Notes: generated by a model from the letters alone, not told the origin. Positions 1 through 9,031 are shown, numbered from the stretch's first letter. The stretch is 64,000 nucleotides of DNA from Xanthobacteraceae bacterium (GCA_028290465.1 JAQGJU010000094.1:17443-81442), one strand, 5' to 3'. Made by a program: numbers and translations.

Positions 1-680
1 TGGCGTCGGTGCTCTCGCAGCTCAACACCGCGTTCGGCGCTTCCGGGATGCAGTTCACCAATCCGGCCGGGAACACGTTGCGGGCGCTCGACGACGGCGC
101 GTCCAATCTGGTCAACATCAACTCATTGTCGGCCACGGTCACCGAGACCTCGCTGACCGGCGGCACGCCGGCGCTGCCGTTCTTCACCGACGCCAATGCG
201 AGCTTCAGCGGTGCGATTACGTCCGCCGGCAAGCAGATTACGGGCCTCGCCGGCCGCCTGACGATCAACGAGGCACTGCTCGCTGATCCGTCGCGGCTGG
301 TGGTCTATCAGACCTCGCCGCTGACCGACGCCGGCGATGCGACCCGGCCGAACTTCATCTATAACCGGCTGACCAAGGACGCACTGAGCTTTTCGCCGGA
401 GACCGGCATCGGCACCAAGTCGGTGCCGTTCGGCGGTTCGCTGCCCTCGTTCATGCGGCAAGTGATCAGCCAGCAGGGCGACGCCTCGGAGGCCGCCGGC
501 AATCTGAAGGCCGGACAGGATGTCGTCCTGACGTCGCTGCAACAGCGCTTCAACGATGGCGCCAGCGTCAATGTCGACGAGGAAATGGCGCATCTGCTGA
601 ACCTTCAGACCGCTTATGCGGCGAATGCGCGCGTGCTCACGACCATTCGTGACATGCTCGATACTCTGATGAGAATGTGA
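1..680 (+). CDS. flgK: Flagellar hook-associated protein 1 FlgK, 3' part only
   Basis: The gene enters from the left edge; the reading frame is already open at base 3, so the N-terminus lies outside the window. FlgK forms the first junction ring between hook and filament. The visible end has the family's C-terminal helix: NVDEEMAHLLNLQTAYAAN followed by ARVLTTIRDMLDTLM, the heptad-rich segment that pairs with the N-terminal helix in hook-associated proteins. It stops 7 bases before flgL, so the two junction proteins are co-transcribed. Identification is firm; only the start is unseen. Confidence 0.9.
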   Translation, partial: ASVLSQLNTAFGASGMQFTNPAGNTLRALDDGASNLVNINSLSATVTETSLTGGTPALPFFTDANASFSGAITSAGKQITGLAGRLTINEALLADPSRLVVYQTSPLTDAGDATRPNFIYNRLTKDALSFSPETGIGTKSVPFGGSLPSFMRQVISQQGDASEAAGNLKAGQDVVLTSLQQRFNDGASVNVDEEMAHLLNLQTAYAANARVLTTIRDMLDTLMRM

Positions 681-687
681 GGCTGTC

Positions 688-2811
688 ATGGGTGCGTCCG
701 CCATTGGATCGAAATCCGCGCTGCAGGTGCAGTCGCTGGTCAATATGCGCCGGCAGCTCGACGATCTGCAGCGTCAACTCGGCACCGGCAAGAAGTCCGA
801 TACCTATGCGGGCCTCGGCCTGGAGCGCGGGCTGAGCGTCGGTCTGCGCAGCCATCTCACCTCGATCGACTCCTACAAAGACACCATGACCATGGTGGGC
901 GTGCGCATGGATCTGGCCACCAGCGCGCTGACGCGCATCAGTCAGGTCGGCCGCGATATCAAGAGCGCGATCGTCAACTCACCCTACTCCGTCGATGGCG
1001 ACGGCAAGACCATTCCGCAAAAGACCGCGCTGGCGGATCTGAGCGAAGTGATCGGCCTGCTCAATACGCGGGCCGGCGACCGCTACGTGTTTTCCGGGCT
1101 GGCCGGCGACACGCCGGCGGTCGAGACGATGGACCACATTATGTATGGCGACGGGGCCAAGGCCGGCCTCGTACAGCTGATGTCCGAACGGCTCCAGGCC
1201 GACGGCGGCGACGCCATGGGCCGCTTGGTCGTCGCGCCGCTGGCGTCCTCCGCCGCCAGCCTCATCGGCACTGGCGCCGCTATATCGCCGGACGCCGCCG
1301 CGACGGTGACGGGTTCGGCGAATATTTCGGCACTCTCATCAGTTGGCGGTACGCTGGTCATCAACGGCACCCCGATCACCATCGGTGTCGGTGACAACGC
1401 TGCCGCGGTTCAAGCCGCCATTCAGGCGCAGGTCGGCACGACCGGCGTCGGCGCGCAGATTGTCGCCAACAATCTCGTGCTCACCGGCGTCGATGCCGAT
1501 ACGGTCATCGATGTCGGTGGCGGCAGCACCGGCGCGGTGCTGACCGAGCTTGGCATCAGCGCCGTCGCCACCAACCCGACCAACCTGCTGACCCAGAGCA
1601 CGGTGACTCAAGGGCAGACGATGAACGTTGCGGTCGGCTCTAGTCCGCCGAATGCGCCGCTGGCCATTGTGTTCGGCACCGGCGCCGGCGAGATTTCCAC
1701 GATGGCGGAATTGAATACCGCGCTGGGAACGCTTGCCGGCGGTACCGCCAGCCTCGACGTCAACGGCAATCTGACCGTCACGGCCACCAACGTTTCGGAT
1801 GCGATCGCCGTCACCGGCACCGCCACGATGTCGAATTTCGGCTTGGCCACGACCTCGGCAGCGGCCGGCAATGTGGTGAGCCTCTCCGAGGACGTTGCGC
1901 CGTCGGTGTTCGGCATGAAACTGTCGTCGGTCACCTCGAACCTGACGAGTTCGACCACCGTGCAGCCGGCCGGATCGCCGCCCGCAATGTCGGTCGATCT
2001 CGGCAGCGTCAACCCGACGAACGGTCAGACCGTTCAGTTCCGCTTCACGCTGCCGGACGGCACGACCGAGAACCTGGTGCTGACCGCCTCGACGACCACC
2101 CCGCTGGGCAAGAACGAATTCGCCATCGGGGCGACCTCGGACATCACAGCCGCCAATCTGAGGACCACGCTCAACGCGTCGGTCGGCACCCTGGCCAAGA
2201 CGGCGCTGGCGGCCGCTTCGGCGGTTGTCGCCGCTGACAATTTCTTCAACACCGACGCTGCCAATCCGCCGCAACGGGTCAACGGACCGCCGTTCAATAC
2301 CGCGACCACGATGATCGACGGCACGGCCGCCAACACGGTGTCCTGGTATACGGGTGAAGCCGGAACGACCGACGCGCGTACCACCGCGACGGCGCGCATC
2401 GATCAATCGATCAGTATCAATTATGGTATGCGCGCCAACGAAGAGGGCATCCGCTGGATGGTGCAGAACATCGCCGTCGTGGCGGCGATGGAATATCCGC
2501 TCACCGATACAAACGGGGCCGAGCGCAGCCTCGAATTCAGCGACCGCATGATCCCCAATCTGAACGTGCCGCAGGGCACGCAGAAGATTGAAAACATCCA
2601 GGCCGACCTCGGCAACGCCGGCAGTTCGATGAAGGCCGCGAAGGAACGCCACGCTCAAACCTCGGCGACGCTCGCCGACATGCTGAACGGCGTGGAGGGG
2701 GTTTCCAACGAACAGGTAGCTGCCGAGATGCTGACCTTGAACACGCGCCTGCAGGCTTCGCTGCAGACCACGGCGATGCTGTATAAGACCAGCCTGGTCA
2801 ACTACCTCTGA
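688..2811 (+). CDS. flgL: Flagellar hook-filament junction protein FlgL (HAP3), long form
   Basis: Second hook-filament junction protein, immediately after flgK. The N-terminal flagellin-type helix (roughly residues 8-140, with LQRQLGTGKKSDTYAGLG) and the C-terminal helix (last 100 residues, LQASLQTTAMLYKTSLVNYL) are typical of FlgL/flagellin. At 707 residues it is about twice the classical FlgL length. The extra middle part (about residues 190-560) is Ala/Thr/Gly-rich beta domain with hook-IN-like motifs (GTLVINGTPITIG) and a segment STMAELNTALGTLAG that recurs in both flagellins of this window. It could also be called a flagellin-like protein, but the position after flgK argues for FlgL. 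The gene ends before a strong terminator. Confidence 0.85.
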   Translation: MGASAIGSKSALQVQSLVNMRRQLDDLQRQLGTGKKSDTYAGLGLERGLSVGLRSHLTSIDSYKDTMTMVGVRMDLATSALTRISQVGRDIKSAIVNSPYSVDGDGKTIPQKTALADLSEVIGLLNTRAGDRYVFSGLAGDTPAVETMDHIMYGDGAKAGLVQLMSERLQADGGDAMGRLVVAPLASSAASLIGTGAAISPDAAATVTGSANISALSSVGGTLVINGTPITIGVGDNAAAVQAAIQAQVGTTGVGAQIVANNLVLTGVDADTVIDVGGGSTGAVLTELGISAVATNPTNLLTQSTVTQGQTMNVAVGSSPPNAPLAIVFGTGAGEISTMAELNTALGTLAGGTASLDVNGNLTVTATNVSDAIAVTGTATMSNFGLATTSAAAGNVVSLSEDVAPSVFGMKLSSVTSNLTSSTTVQPAGSPPAMSVDLGSVNPTNGQTVQFRFTLPDGTTENLVLTASTTTPLGKNEFAIGATSDITAANLRTTLNASVGTLAKTALAAASAVVAADNFFNTDAANPPQRVNGPPFNTATTMIDGTAANTVSWYTGEAGTTDARTTATARIDQSISINYGMRANEEGIRWMVQNIAVVAAMEYPLTDTNGAERSLEFSDRMIPNLNVPQGTQKIENIQADLGNAGSSMKAAKERHAQTSATLADMLNGVEGVSNEQVAAEMLTLNTRLQASLQTTAMLYKTSLVNYL

Positions 2812-2843
2812 CGCGCCATCCGCGCGGTAGGATCACGCTCTAG

Positions 2844-2880
2844 ATGCGAACGGCCCCGGTATGACCGGGGCCGTTCGCAT
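2844..2880 (+). terminator. Strong hairpin terminator after flgL
   Basis: Perfect 17-bp inverted repeat (2844-2860 with 2864-2880) around a 3-base loop, starting 33 bases after the flgL stop. It lies between convergent flgL and flaF. The T-rich run on the plus side is short and delayed (TTTTT near 2892), so the hairpin may act on both strands. Confidence 0.75.
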
Positions 2881-2905
2881 TTGGTGATCCGGTTTTTCAT
2901 TTGGC

Positions 2906-2927
2906 CATGATCTTTTCCGAGATCATG
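2906..2927. repeat. CATGATCT/AGATCATG palindrome downstream of flaF
   Basis: Perfect 8-bp arms (2906-2913, 2920-2927) with a 6-base loop, 11 bases beyond the flaF stop. The GATCATG signature is shared with the other palindromic elements noted near 13.96, 28.54 and 34.5 kb, and resembles interspersed palindromes common in Rhizobiales intergenic DNA. It may also serve as the flaF terminator. Confidence 0.5.
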
Positions 2928-2938
2928 CCCGGCGCGAT

Positions 2939-3304
2939 TCAGGCCGCGCCGCGAAGTCCGGCCGCGATATCGCAATTGATCTTGATCAGCGCGGTGAGCA
3001 GTTCCGGCTTCGGCCCCGTGGTCAACGCAACCGTGCGATTCATCACGAAGATACCGAGATTGGCGATGTTCTGGCGGATCTCGGCGGGCAGGGGATGGTT
3101 CTCACCCGTAACCGAGGTCAGAAACACGGTCCACAGCTTACGATTATACAGCAGCGCGGCTTCCAGATCGTCCTGCTTGGCGTCCCATTGCTCCTGGATG
3201 GCCAGGAGACGCCCGGCGGCCTTCAACAATAGATCAGCTTCGAGCTCCCGCGGATTCGACGTTTTCTTGGCTACCGATCCGTACGCTTGGGCGGCCGAGT
3301 GCAT
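2939..3304 (-). CDS. flaF: Flagellar biosynthesis regulator FlaF
   Basis: 121-residue cytoplasmic protein of the FlaF family, which in Caulobacter and rhizobia is needed for flagellin synthesis or secretion and works against FlbT. Recognisable features are the N-terminal AAQAYGSVAKKTSNPRELEA and the helix LLYNRKLWTVFLTSVTGENHPLP ending in ALIKINCDIAAGL. It lies downstream of flbT on the minus strand. Its ATG sits inside flbT, giving a 71-base overlap in a different frame, so translation is probably coupled to that of flbT. Confidence 0.9.
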   Translation of the reverse strand: MHSAAQAYGSVAKKTSNPRELEADLLLKAAGRLLAIQEQWDAKQDDLEAALLYNRKLWTVFLTSVTGENHPLPAEIRQNIANLGIFVMNRTVALTTGPKPELLTALIKINCDIAAGLRGAA

Positions 3305-3680
3305 TGCTAAACAGCTCCTGCTCGTAGGCGATGAGACGCTTGGCGTCCTTGAGTGCCTTATACATTTCGCCCGTTAAGATATGATTGTTAATAGACTCTA
3401 CGTAGGGCCACGTACTCGGCGCGGCCTGCACGACATCGCGAACGAGCGAGAAATAGAATTCATGGTGCGCGCGCTGGTCCTTCGCCGTGTACATGAGCTG
3501 TACCGCAAGATAGACGCGTTTGGCCGGCGAATCTGCCCGCTCCGGTGTCATGATGTCTTTCTCGCGCAGGATCGGCACTTCGCCTTGGATCAGCAGTCGC
3601 GTGCGCTGATCGGAATTGGTCACGACGCAATCGCCGATGATGATACGCTCACCTGGCTTGAGCTCGACTTTCAAAGCCAT
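3234..3680 (-). CDS. flbT: Flagellin mRNA regulator FlbT
   Basis: 148 residues. FlbT binds the 5' leader of flagellin mRNA in Caulobacter and blocks translation or destabilises the message until the hook is complete. Family features: N-terminal MALKVELKPGERIIIGDCVVTN, then LLIQGEVPILREKDIMTPERA, then AVQLMYTAKDQ. The ATG has AAGGAGAT close upstream. It follows the first flagellin gene but is separated from it by a good terminator (3764-3787), so it may have its own promoter; a TTAACCAT half-site lies upstream at 3738-3746 (minus strand). The C-terminal 24 codons overlap flaF. Confidence 0.92.
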   Translation of the reverse strand: MALKVELKPGERIIIGDCVVTNSDQRTRLLIQGEVPILREKDIMTPERADSPAKRVYLAVQLMYTAKDQRAHHEFYFSLVRDVVQAAPSTWPYVESINNHILTGEMYKALKDAKRLIAYEQELFSNALGRPSVRIGSQENVESAGARS

Positions 3681-3763
3681 GATCGATCTCCTTGGCGGCC
3701 AAATCGGCGCCGGTGTTGGGGCGATGTTGGACGGCTTATGGTTAACGGCCGGTAAAAACGCCG

Positions 3764-3787
3764 AAGGCGGGGACCCAACCCCGCCTT
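3764..3787 (-). terminator. Intrinsic terminator of the first flagellin gene
   Basis: 9-bp GC-rich stem (3764-3772 with 3779-3787) and 6-base loop. Read on the minus strand it is followed a few bases later by TTTTT. It begins 25 bases after the flagellin stop codon. Confidence 0.8.
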
Positions 3788-3811
3788 ATGTTTAAGATGT
3801 TGGTAAAGAGT

Positions 3812-6181
3812 TTAGCCGAACAAGCGCAGCACCGCCTGATCGGCCTGGGCCGACAGCGACAGCGCGGTGGTAGAAAGCTGCTGACGGGTCTGCAGGGCCA
3901 GCATGTTGGCGCCTTCCTCGTTGGAATCGGCCAGCACCAGGCTGTCGCCGCCGGTTTGCAGCGTGTTGATCAAGCCCTTGGTGAAGTCCTGGCGGATCTG
4001 CACGGTGGTCAGGTTCGAGCCGAACTTGGAGGCTTGCGCGCGCACCGAGGTCAGTGCGGCGGTGATCTGGGCCATCGCACCGTCGACGATGGTGTCGTCC
4101 TGGAATCCGGTACCGTTGGTGCCATTGACCGGGTTGAGGCTGAGGCCCGAGGAATTGAACTGAACGCCGCCGATGTTCAGCGTGCTGCTGCCGTCCTCGT
4201 TAAAGGTGATCTTGAGATCGTTACCGCTGAGCAGGTTGATGCCGTTGTAACTGGCATCGGCCACAAGATTGTCGATCTGGGTCAGCAGTCCGTTGAAATC
4301 GGCTTGCAGGCTGGTCCGCGTTGTATTGTCGGTGGTCGGCGAGGCGAGGCCGCTCTGCGTGCCGGTAGTCAGGCCGAGCGCGGCGGCAACGGCGCCGTTG
4401 CTGCTGCCGCTGACCGTAAGCGTCGTCTGTTTGGTGTTCGACGGCACCTGGAAGTTGATCGTGGTGCCGGCGAGAGTCGCGGTAACGCCCGACAAGGTGC
4501 CAAGCGCGGTATTCAACTCCGCCAGGGTCGAAACTCGCCCGGTGCCGGTGCCGAAGGTGACGGTCTGGGGCGAGCCGCCGTTGACGGCCAGCGTCAAGGT
4601 AGCGCCGTCCGCAGTGCCGCCGAGCTTGGTGTTGAGCAAATCGAACAGGCTGGTGCTGGTGGTCTGCGTGGTGGTCGGGGTCGACTGATCCGAGGTCAGG
4701 CCCAGCGCGTCCGACACCGTATTGGCCGGAATAGAGAAGTCGATGTCGGCACTCTTGGCGGTGATCTGCAGATGGCCGGAGCCGTCATCGGCAAAGGTCA
4801 AATTGTTGTCGAGTGTGGCATTAGCCTTGAGCTTGTTGATGATATCGGTAATGCGATCGCCAGCCGCGAGGCCGACCGTCTGCACTTGGCCATTGACGCT
4901 GATGGTCAGATTGCCGCCATTGGTGAAGTCGTATGCATTGCTGTTCGCGGTGCCAAGATCGAGGAAGGTCGGCGCGCTGTTGTAGGTGCCGTTGATGCCG
5001 CCGCCTTTCAGCGCGGCCGAGAAGGCGCTGCTGCCGCTGACCGTCACTGTATTGGCGGAGCCGGCCGCCTGCGTAATGTTGATCGTGGCGGTCACCGACG
5101 TGGCGCCGACGGCTGGAGCTGCGACCGTGAGCTGCGCGGCGCCGCCCAGGACACCGAGATTGCTGTTGATCCAAGTCGACAGTTCGGCAAGGGACTGCAC
5201 TTGGCCGGCGCCCGGGCCACCGGTGCCGATGGTCACGGTCTTGGTATAGGGGGTCGAGCCGGTATTGCCGGCAAAGGTAAGGGCTTGGCCGGCGCCGACG
5301 CTGTCGAGCAGGTTGGTTGAGGGGTGGGCGCCGACGGCACCGCCAGTGAAGCCGAAATTGGTCATGGTCAGCGCAGTGGAGCCGGCACCCGCAGCGCTTA
5401 CGGAGAAGTCGACGTTCGCGGTATTGGCCGTCACCCGCAACTGGTTGCTGCCGTTAAAGTCGAGAGTAAGGTAATTGTCGAGGGTGTCGCCCGGCGTTCC
5501 GGAAGTGGTATTGTGAAACGCCGCCAGCAGTCCGGCCTTGGTGGTGATCGCGGCATTCGTGAGCGAGACGTTGAACGTCTTCGTCGCCCCGCCGGACACA
5601 TTCAACGTGATCTGCACGGTACCGTCGTTGGCGCCAGCGTTGAACGCGGTCACCACGGCGGCGTCGTTAGCAAATGCGACGCTGCCGACTGCCTGACCCC
5701 GCGTTTCGCTGAACGGCGTCGCGCCGGTGGCCAGGGTCTTGATGACCGGTGAATAGTCGACACCGCCGCCGAAGGCGTTGGACTTGATGGTGCCGATGGT
5801 CTCGTTGCCGTTGAGATTGGCGACCGTAGAGACGTCGCTGTTCTGGCTGACCGCGCCATAGGTGGTGATCGGCTGCGGCGCCTGGCGGGCCTGCTGGACG
5901 GTGGCCTTGGCGGATTGCAGCAATTTGGTCAGCGCCGTGATGCCGTCGTCGGCGGCTTCCAGCGTCTTTTGCGCCTGGCCGATCGAATCCAGCAGTGAAT
6001 TTAGGTCGGTCGCCCGGTTATTGAGCGATTGCGAGGTAAAGAAGTTCGCCGGATTATCGAGGGCCGAGTTGACCTTCTTGCCCGTCGCCAAGCGGTTCTG
6101 GGTCATGCTCATCATGTGGGCGGTGCCCTGCAATGAGAGCAGGTTCTGCCGTACACCGGCGGAAAGAGTAACGTCGCTCAT
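3812..6181 (-). CDS. fliC: Large flagellin (filament subunit), copy 1
   Basis: Start chosen at the ATG giving MSDVTLSAGVRQNLLSLQ, preceded by TTCAGGGGATC; an upstream in-frame ATG would add 13 unlikely residues. The product is 789 residues, about twice a rhizobial flagellin and similar to the thick-filament flagellins of Bradyrhizobium. The N-terminal D0/D1 helix (NRLATGKKVNSALDNPANFF) and C-terminal helix (LALQTRQQLSTTALSLSAQADQAVLRLFG) are intact. The centre has a hook-IN motif (LTISVNGQVQTVGLAAGDRI) and two copies of a module with the signature SLAELSTWIN / STLAELNTALG. It sits beside flagellin 2 and upstream of flbT. Confidence 0.93.
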   Translation of the reverse strand: MSDVTLSAGVRQNLLSLQGTAHMMSMTQNRLATGKKVNSALDNPANFFTSQSLNNRATDLNSLLDSIGQAQKTLEAADDGITALTKLLQSAKATVQQARQAPQPITTYGAVSQNSDVSTVANLNGNETIGTIKSNAFGGGVDYSPVIKTLATGATPFSETRGQAVGSVAFANDAAVVTAFNAGANDGTVQITLNVSGGATKTFNVSLTNAAITTKAGLLAAFHNTTSGTPGDTLDNYLTLDFNGSNQLRVTANTANVDFSVSAAGAGSTALTMTNFGFTGGAVGAHPSTNLLDSVGAGQALTFAGNTGSTPYTKTVTIGTGGPGAGQVQSLAELSTWINSNLGVLGGAAQLTVAAPAVGATSVTATINITQAAGSANTVTVSGSSAFSAALKGGGINGTYNSAPTFLDLGTANSNAYDFTNGGNLTISVNGQVQTVGLAAGDRITDIINKLKANATLDNNLTFADDGSGHLQITAKSADIDFSIPANTVSDALGLTSDQSTPTTTQTTSTSLFDLLNTKLGGTADGATLTLAVNGGSPQTVTFGTGTGRVSTLAELNTALGTLSGVTATLAGTTINFQVPSNTKQTTLTVSGSSNGAVAAALGLTTGTQSGLASPTTDNTTRTSLQADFNGLLTQIDNLVADASYNGINLLSGNDLKITFNEDGSSTLNIGGVQFNSSGLSLNPVNGTNGTGFQDDTIVDGAMAQITAALTSVRAQASKFGSNLTTVQIRQDFTKGLINTLQTGGDSLVLADSNEEGANMLALQTRQQLSTTALSLSAQADQAVLRLFG

Positions 6182-6252
6182 GACGAGATCCCCTGAATAG
6201 AACGTTTTGCGACTAAGCAAATCGCGGTTCGTTCCGGGGATAATGTTTGATT

Positions 6253-6284
6253 AACCCTAATGCTTCGTAAAGAGAACCCTAATG
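6253..6284. repeat. Two direct AACCCTAATG repeats, 22 bp apart, upstream of flagellin 1
   Basis: AACCCTAATG occurs at 6253-6262 and 6275-6284, about two helical turns apart, 72-103 bases upstream of the flagellin 1 ATG (minus-strand gene). The spacing suits a dimeric regulator binding one DNA face. No sigma-54 motif was found in this leader. The binding role is inference. Confidence 0.4.
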
Positions 6285-6345
6285 AGGCGTTAAGATGTGT
6301 GGCGGACGCCCATGTTGGGCCGCACCGTACCGGCCGGCATGAAAA

Positions 6346-6367
6346 AGGCGGGGCTTGCGCCCCGCCT
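6346..6367 (-). terminator. Second of two tandem terminators after flagellin 2
   Basis: 9-bp perfect GC stem (6346-6354 with 6359-6367), loop TTGC, followed on the minus strand by TTTTT. It backs up the hairpin at 6375-6402 and has the same loop sequence. Confidence 0.85.
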
Positions 6368-6374
6368 CATAAGA

Positions 6375-6402
6375 AAACGGCGGGACTTGCGTCCCGCCGT
6401 TT
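6375..6402 (-). terminator. First of two tandem terminators after flagellin 2
   Basis: 12-bp perfect stem (6375-6386 with 6391-6402), loop TTGC; on the minus strand the stem ends in GTTT and runs on into TCTT. It is the first hairpin met after the flagellin 2 stop, 44 bases downstream. Confidence 0.85.
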
Positions 6403-6446
6403 GTAACTTGGCCTTCTGGCCTGGCCTTTCTGGCCGACGCTGTGTC

Positions 6447-8804
6447 TTAGAACAGACGCAACACGGCCTGGCTGGCCTGGTTCGCCATCGACAGAGCGGT
6501 CGTCGACAGCTGCTGACGGGTCTGCAGGGCCAGAAGGTTCGCACCTTCCTCGTTGGTGTCGGCCAGCACGAGGCTGTCGGCGCCGGTCTGCAGGGTATTG
6601 ATCATGTTCTTGGTGAAGTCCTGACGGGTCTGAACGGTCGTCAGGGTGGAGCCGAACTTGGACGCCTGGGTACGAAGCGAGTTCAGCGCCGTGTCCGCGG
6701 CGGCGATCACGGTATCGATCGTGTCGTTGCTCTGGAACTGGGTGCCGTTCTGCTTGTTCAGGGTCAGGTTGCTGGCGCCGAAGGTTACGCCCTTGATGGT
6801 CAGCGAGCTCGAACCGCTCTCGTTGAACGTCACTTTCAGGTCATCGCCGTTCAGCAGATTGATGCCGTTGTAGGAGGCATCCTTCGCCAACGAGTCGATT
6901 TGGTCGAGCACGTTGTTGAAGTCGGTCTGCAGGCTGGCGCGGGTGGCGTTTGACGAGGTGGTCATGACCGCGCCCGTCTGAGTGCCGGCGGTGAGGCCGA
7001 GCGAGCTCGCCGCGGTGCCGCCGATCTTCAGGCTGGTCGCCGAAGAGCCGGAAGCCACTGCGATGTCCAGCGCGCCGCTGCTGGTCACCGAGGCGGTGAC
7101 GCCGGACAGACCCGTCAGCGCGGTGTTGAGCTGGTCCAGGGTCTGCACCTGGCCGGTACCCGTACCGAACGTGATGGTCTGATCCGAGCCGCCATTGGCC
7201 GCGACGGTCAGCGTCTTGCCTTGGCCTGGGCCGGCGGAGCCGAGCTTGGTGGTGAGCCGGTCCAGCAGGCTGATCGAGGAACCGGATGTCGCCGTCGAAA
7301 TGTTCGACGTCAGACCCAGGGCCGCCGAGGTTCCGTTGGCATTGACGGTGAAGTCAACGGCGGAGTTCTCGGCGTCGATCTTGATGTGATCGTGACCGCT
7401 GCCGTCGGTGACCTTGCTGAAGTTCAGGTTGGCGGCGAGCGAGGAGGCGTTTAGCTTGGTCAGCACGTCATCGATGCGGTCGTTCGCAGCGAGGCCGACG
7501 GTGAAATTGGTCCCGTTGACGCCGATGCTGAGCGAACCACCGCCCGACAGGTCCTGCGCACCACCGGCACCGGAGTAGCTGGCGCCGAGGTCCTTGAGGG
7601 TCGGCTGGCTGTTATGCGTGCCGAACACGGTGTTCGTCGTGCCCAGCACGTTGGCGGCCGCCGTGACCGTGGAAGCCGTACCGCCGACCGTGATCGACGA
7701 CTTGGTGCCGGCCGGTTGCGTGATGGTGATCTTGCCGGCCGTGACCGACGCCGAGAAGGCGCCGCCGGACGTGGTGGCCGCAGCACCAAGCTGGGTGTTG
7801 AGGTCGGCAAGGGTATTCACGGCGCTGGCGGTGGCGCCGGTGCCGAACGTGATGGTCGAGCCGGTCAGAGCCGTGCCGGCCGCATCGGTGCCGGCGATCG
7901 TGATGGTGTTGCCGGAAGCGCCGCCCGCTGCCGAGAACTGATCGAACAGGCTGCTCGAATTGTGAGCGCCGACGTTACCGCCGGTCAGGCCGAGATCGGT
8001 CAGGGTACCGGCAGTGGAACCAGAACCGCCCGCCGCAAGGGTGAAGTCCGTCGAAGCAGACTTCGCGGTGATGGTCAGTGCGTTGGAGACGTAGCTGACA
8101 TCAAACAGCGAGCTGAACGCCACCGAAGAGCCGTTGACGGTCGCCGAGGTGCCGTTGATTTTAGCCACGACAGCGGCCTGGCTGGTGTCAGTCGCGGCAA
8201 TGCTGACATCGAAATTGGCGGCAGTTCCGTTGCGTTCCGTCACAGAGAAGCGGACCGTACCGGCGGTCGGGCCGGCGTTGGAGTTGAGGGACGCCAACTG
8301 CGCGTTGGTGGTGGTGCCCGTCGCCGTCATCGAGCCCATGGTCTCGGTGATGGTCGCGCCGGAGATCGCGACGGCCTGGGCTTCGAGATTGACGCCGTTG
8401 CTGGTGCCGGTCGTGGTGCCGACCGTTTCGGCACCGTTCAGGTTGGCAGCGCTGATGATGGATGCGCTGGCATCGAGCGTCCCGTAGGTGTTGGTCGGGC
8501 CGGTCGACTGGCGGGCCTGCTGCGCGGTCGATTTCGCAGACTGCACCAGCTTGGTCAGCGAGGTGATGCCGTTATTGGCGGCGTCGAGGGTCTTGGTCGC
8601 CTGGCCGATCGAGTCGAGCAGCGAGCCCAAGTCGGCGGCGCGGTCGTTGAGCTTGGCCGAGGTGAAGAAGTTGGAAGGATTGTCGAGCGCCGAGTTGACC
8701 TTCTTGCCGGTGGCAAGGCGGTTCTGGGTCGCAGACATCATGTCCGCAGTGCTCTGGAGCGAGAGCAAGTTCTGACGGACGCCGGCTGTGAGCGCGATAG
8801 CCAT
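6447..8804 (-). CDS. fliC: Large flagellin (filament subunit), copy 2
   Basis: 785 residues with a good AAAGG ribosome site. The N-terminal helix (MAIALTAGVRQNLLSLQSTA, NRLATGKKVNSALDNPSNFF) and C-terminal helix (LALQTRQQLSTTALSMANQ ending AVLRLF) are close to flagellin 1. The variable middle also has a hook-IN motif (LSIGVNGTNFTVGLAANDRI) and two copies of the NTLADLNTQLG / QTLDQLNTALTG module. The gene has its own sigma-54-like promoter, a long leader and tandem terminators, so it is probably a separate, strongly expressed unit. The two genes look like an old tandem duplication with a diverged surface region. Confidence 0.93.
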   Translation of the reverse strand: MAIALTAGVRQNLLSLQSTADMMSATQNRLATGKKVNSALDNPSNFFTSAKLNDRAADLGSLLDSIGQATKTLDAANNGITSLTKLVQSAKSTAQQARQSTGPTNTYGTLDASASIISAANLNGAETVGTTTGTSNGVNLEAQAVAISGATITETMGSMTATGTTTNAQLASLNSNAGPTAGTVRFSVTERNGTAANFDVSIAATDTSQAAVVAKINGTSATVNGSSVAFSSLFDVSYVSNALTITAKSASTDFTLAAGGSGSTAGTLTDLGLTGGNVGAHNSSSLFDQFSAAGGASGNTITIAGTDAAGTALTGSTITFGTGATASAVNTLADLNTQLGAAATTSGGAFSASVTAGKITITQPAGTKSSITVGGTASTVTAAANVLGTTNTVFGTHNSQPTLKDLGASYSGAGGAQDLSGGGSLSIGVNGTNFTVGLAANDRIDDVLTKLNASSLAANLNFSKVTDGSGHDHIKIDAENSAVDFTVNANGTSAALGLTSNISTATSGSSISLLDRLTTKLGSAGPGQGKTLTVAANGGSDQTITFGTGTGQVQTLDQLNTALTGLSGVTASVTSSGALDIAVASGSSATSLKIGGTAASSLGLTAGTQTGAVMTTSSNATRASLQTDFNNVLDQIDSLAKDASYNGINLLNGDDLKVTFNESGSSSLTIKGVTFGASNLTLNKQNGTQFQSNDTIDTVIAAADTALNSLRTQASKFGSTLTTVQTRQDFTKNMINTLQTGADSLVLADTNEEGANLLALQTRQQLSTTALSMANQASQAVLRLF

Positions 8805-8942
8805 GGTATTGGAACCTTTCTGGTCGAAGTCGCCATACTGGCGACGGTGCGGCGCCGACCTTCTGATCGGCCTGGATGTCTTCGCACGGGGGATGTAATG
8901 GGAAGTAAATAAACGTGGTTAATCAATCATTTATAAGTACAG

Positions 8943-8960
8943 AGCAGCTGGCTTGCCAGG
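8943..8960 (-). promoter_or_regulatory. Sigma-54-like promoter for flagellin 2
   Basis: On the minus strand the sequence CCTGGCAAGCCAGCTGCT has the GG-N10-GC spacing required by sigma-54, with TGGCA as the -24 element and CTGCT as the -12 element. The start point would be near 8932, leaving a leader of about 128 nt. The -12 box is not perfect, and GC-rich DNA gives chance matches. Confidence 0.5.
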
Positions 8961-9031
8961 TTAAGTTTGGTTTATGTTTGTTAACCATGAAAATATACTT
9001 TGTGTTAACCATAAAACGACGCCGCATGGAG

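Noticed and set aside
3788..5320. 510-codon open frame antisense to flagellin 1
   Set aside because: Arg/Gly/Ala-rich, no family pattern, fully opposite a certain gene; a shadow of high GC codon use.
7614..8912. 432-codon plus-strand frame opposite flagellin 2
   Set aside because: Composition typical of antisense frames, no motif.
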